DNA of 64,000 nucleotides from G963667975 sp963677395. GTDB lineage: Bacteria; Bacteroidota; Bacteroidia; Bacteroidales; G963667975. The stretch lies in NCBI GenBank assembly GCA_963677395.2, contig OY781965.2, positions 2,604,001 through 2,668,000 on the forward strand, given 5' to 3'. This document shows positions 63,501 to 64,000 of the stretch, in pieces (within the stretch, counting starts at the first letter, position 1; every line of letters starts with the position of its first letter). Both the position numbers and the translations under genes were made by a program. A model generated the notes under the pieces. It ran no database searches, had not been told where the DNA came from, and saw only the letters and a list, made by a program, of their open reading frames with translations.

Positions 63501-64000
63501 AAACGATACATCCATGACTGCAAATACCATATATACCAGACAAATACAACTTGCTGACGGTTGCTACAAACTCACAATCAGCGATTCGGGAGACAATGGG
63601 TTGAAATTTTGGAACAACATGCCTCCTTATGGAAACGGAACAGCCGGAATGGCTGTATTAAAACGCAGTTTTGGAACATCTTATGTCCCTCTTTATACAT
63701 TTCAGGCTGATTTTGGCCGTGAGATTAGTCACTCATTCATTATCAATACATCGGCAGGTATCGAATATAAAATCAGGCAAAATTTTTCACTTTATCCAAA
63801 TCCGGCAACAGATATTGTTACCATCAGCTCCGACAATGTTTTTCAGGATAAACTCAATATTCAGGTTATTGACTTAATCGGGAAAGTAGTATTTTCTAAT
63901 GAAGTCAATATGAACGAAAACGGTCAATATGTGTTGAATGTTAAAAACTTAAAATCAGGTAGTTATTGGATTATAACCCGCGACAACAATACGATTTTAT
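60580..64000 (+). CDS. PNGase F-like secreted protein with LamG insert and T9SS type A domain (3' end outside window)
   Basis: One open frame of 1140 codons from ATG at 60580 to the window end, with no stop. Signal peptide ending GFAGPG (about residue 22). Residues 28-275 and 520-790 match the two jelly-roll domains of peptide-N-glycosidase F: LMYYTLKCDP, CGEWDYLTY with Asp82 in EWD, GRMQFLYKASEL, WELGRFITPYGN, GWTWIYDVSDF, AFIEGIPSRDV, THNCAEFCPNMHKL and GGTWLYDRAAWCPGM. A LamG/concanavalin-like domain (about 288-450, SSITIMFWSYGDN, GQWNHWAFTKN, GFIDDFSIWS) lies between them. A beta domain follows and the tail NFSLYPNPATDIVTIS to SGSYWIITRDNNTIL is a type A sorting domain, cut a few residues before its end. 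PNGase F removes N-glycans from glycoproteins; activity here is inferred from family only. Confidence 0.9.
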   Translation, partial: MKMRIVILALLSCCVLKTGFAGPGDTTWVQTFTFNWPKPSGMEPKKGTFIFPSFAGKRFEKVLMYYTLKCDPSQNPQCGEWDYLTYTHLFEPTRRMDSAQYTQAKYVYYNYPSASVDTFIYRTTPSWKYNPYFQPFIVHNITNSFDSITIGNISTSTNYSLLQGNPDGRMQFLYKASELILNGFSSGTINGLQLYVGNIISPVTIQNLKVRLKQTNLDTINIQQSLSNLANVFWQNIEIQNNGWIKLDFTQDFQWDGISNIIVDISFSSSNGNPQIACNSNTTSSINSSNADNYIGFGLNNFAEIPVQRFMDADSSITIMFWSYGDNVLQPFNGSVFEGINAAKQRLLNTHIPWGNSRIYWDAGKNSYDRIDKAASGNEFKGQWNHWAFTKNCQTGSMKIYCNGSLWHSGNGKVKPMDTIAQFILGKAITYQDGVYKGFIDDFSIWSKELSQTNINQSLNASISTFHPDYQSLLYSYNFDEGTSNILHDLSGIAMRNAKLKGIQNWQSFKGARFKNFTNANYRPVMVFERGNYLSHLDSTLTIDSVPNLPVMTVVYGNPAMPTQATDTIFVWTPYYRYIFDNYGNKTDSVFVTGNDTLFQQNYIYYSTPFEIINKWELGRFITPYGNGLSLGNGWTWIYDVSDFVHLLKDTLIIHAGNFQELLDLKFAFIEGIPSRDVLSIQNVWQGNFSLSTFDNNVVAKTYAIDTASKMVKLRTTLTGHGMGSTHNCAEFCPNMHKLKVNGSLAREWQILQSCASNPLYPQGGTWLYDRAAWCPGMKATMQEFELDTAIHNQQLTIDYDIDYDPDGNYITESQLVTYTAPNFQTDAALAEIIAPNKYEMHTRFNPICGKPIIKIKNNGSNPLSSLQIEYGFANGIIYNWQWNGLLKYLETSEIELPTPDWSAVTGNSSSFWARIKNPNNSTDQYPYNDRLEVQFNTVNVYTYNNLQFYFATNHAPDETTWKLMDQNGAIIAENDTSMTANTIYTRQIQLADGCYKLTISDSGDNGLKFWNNMPPYGNGTAGMAVLKRSFGTSYVPLYTFQADFGREISHSFIINTSAGIEYKIRQNFSLYPNPATDIVTISSDNVFQDKLNIQVIDLIGKVVFSNEVNMNENGQYVLNVKNLKSGSYWIITRDNNTIL

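Noticed and set aside
1..64000. CRISPR arrays, tRNA or rRNA genes
   Set aside because: No regularly spaced direct repeats, no cloverleaf with a TTCGA-type T-loop and no rRNA-like blocks were found when reading through the intergenic spaces; very divergent cases could still be missed by eye.

Overview
This 64 kb window looks like chromosomal DNA of a member of the Bacteroidota. The reasons are: low GC; several promoters of the TTTG-N19-TAnnTTTG type; lipoproteins with a short lipobox; a TonB-dependent receptor with a carboxypeptidase-like N-terminal domain; cargo proteins with type IX secretion (T9SS) C-terminal domains of both type A (31.3 kb, 60.6 kb) and type B (55.3 kb); a GldI-like FKBP lipoprotein; and the single-domain MnmD form of tRNA methyltransferase. 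The order is uncertain; an anaerobic or facultative Bacteroidales-like lineage is plausible from the ETF/acyl-CoA dehydrogenase set and the iron-dependent alcohol dehydrogenase, but this is inference.

Layout. 0-8.3 kb: the end of an outer-membrane barrel protein, then a minus-strand block holding two tandem paralogous unknown genes, an acyl-CoA dehydrogenase, etfA and etfB (with their own consensus promoter), then two FKBP lipoproteins and a DHH phosphoesterase, divergent from ndk. 8.7-12 kb: a hybrid histidine kinase tightly coupled to an iron-containing alcohol dehydrogenase. 12-26 kb: housekeeping genes (DUF1338 oxygenase, C-terminal processing protease, rhomboid protease, NAD(P)HX repair enzyme, hydrolase, SlyD-like FKBP, AddB-like nuclease, lipid kinase, sugar kinase, AMP nucleosidase, HolA). 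26-36.7 kb: a TonB receptor with a DUF1573-like partner, a papain-like peptidase, a T9SS protein, a PolB-type exonuclease, an M20 amidohydrolase and a LuxC-type acyl-CoA reductase. 36.8-47 kb: clpB with an inverted repeat upstream, then a MarR-controlled tripartite RND efflux operon closed by a strong terminator.

39.4-40.4 kb and 47-54 kb are the accessory parts. They hold single minus-strand genes (GyrI-like protein, MBL hydrolase) between structured intergenic repeats, the last 40 codons of a lost TonB receptor, the right end of an IS3-family element, decayed coding sequence, an orphan small protein, a lipoprotein of YD-like repeats, and an isolated glycosyltransferase/radical SAM pair in very AT-rich DNA. 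Several gaps of 300-700 bases here hold no intact gene. 53.8-64 kb: a membrane metallophosphoesterase, a T9SS type B adhesin-like protein, an operon of NadR-like kinase, propeller lipoprotein and mnmD, a PaaI thioesterase, and a 1140-codon PNGase F-like secreted protein that runs off the window end.

No tRNA, rRNA or CRISPR array was recognised. The strongest candidates for a second look are the paralog pair in the acyl-CoA dehydrogenase operon, the cassette-like structured repeats around single genes, the PNGase F/LamG protein, the kinase-dehydrogenase operon, the MITE-like element at 13.0 kb and the operator-like palindromes before marR and clpB.
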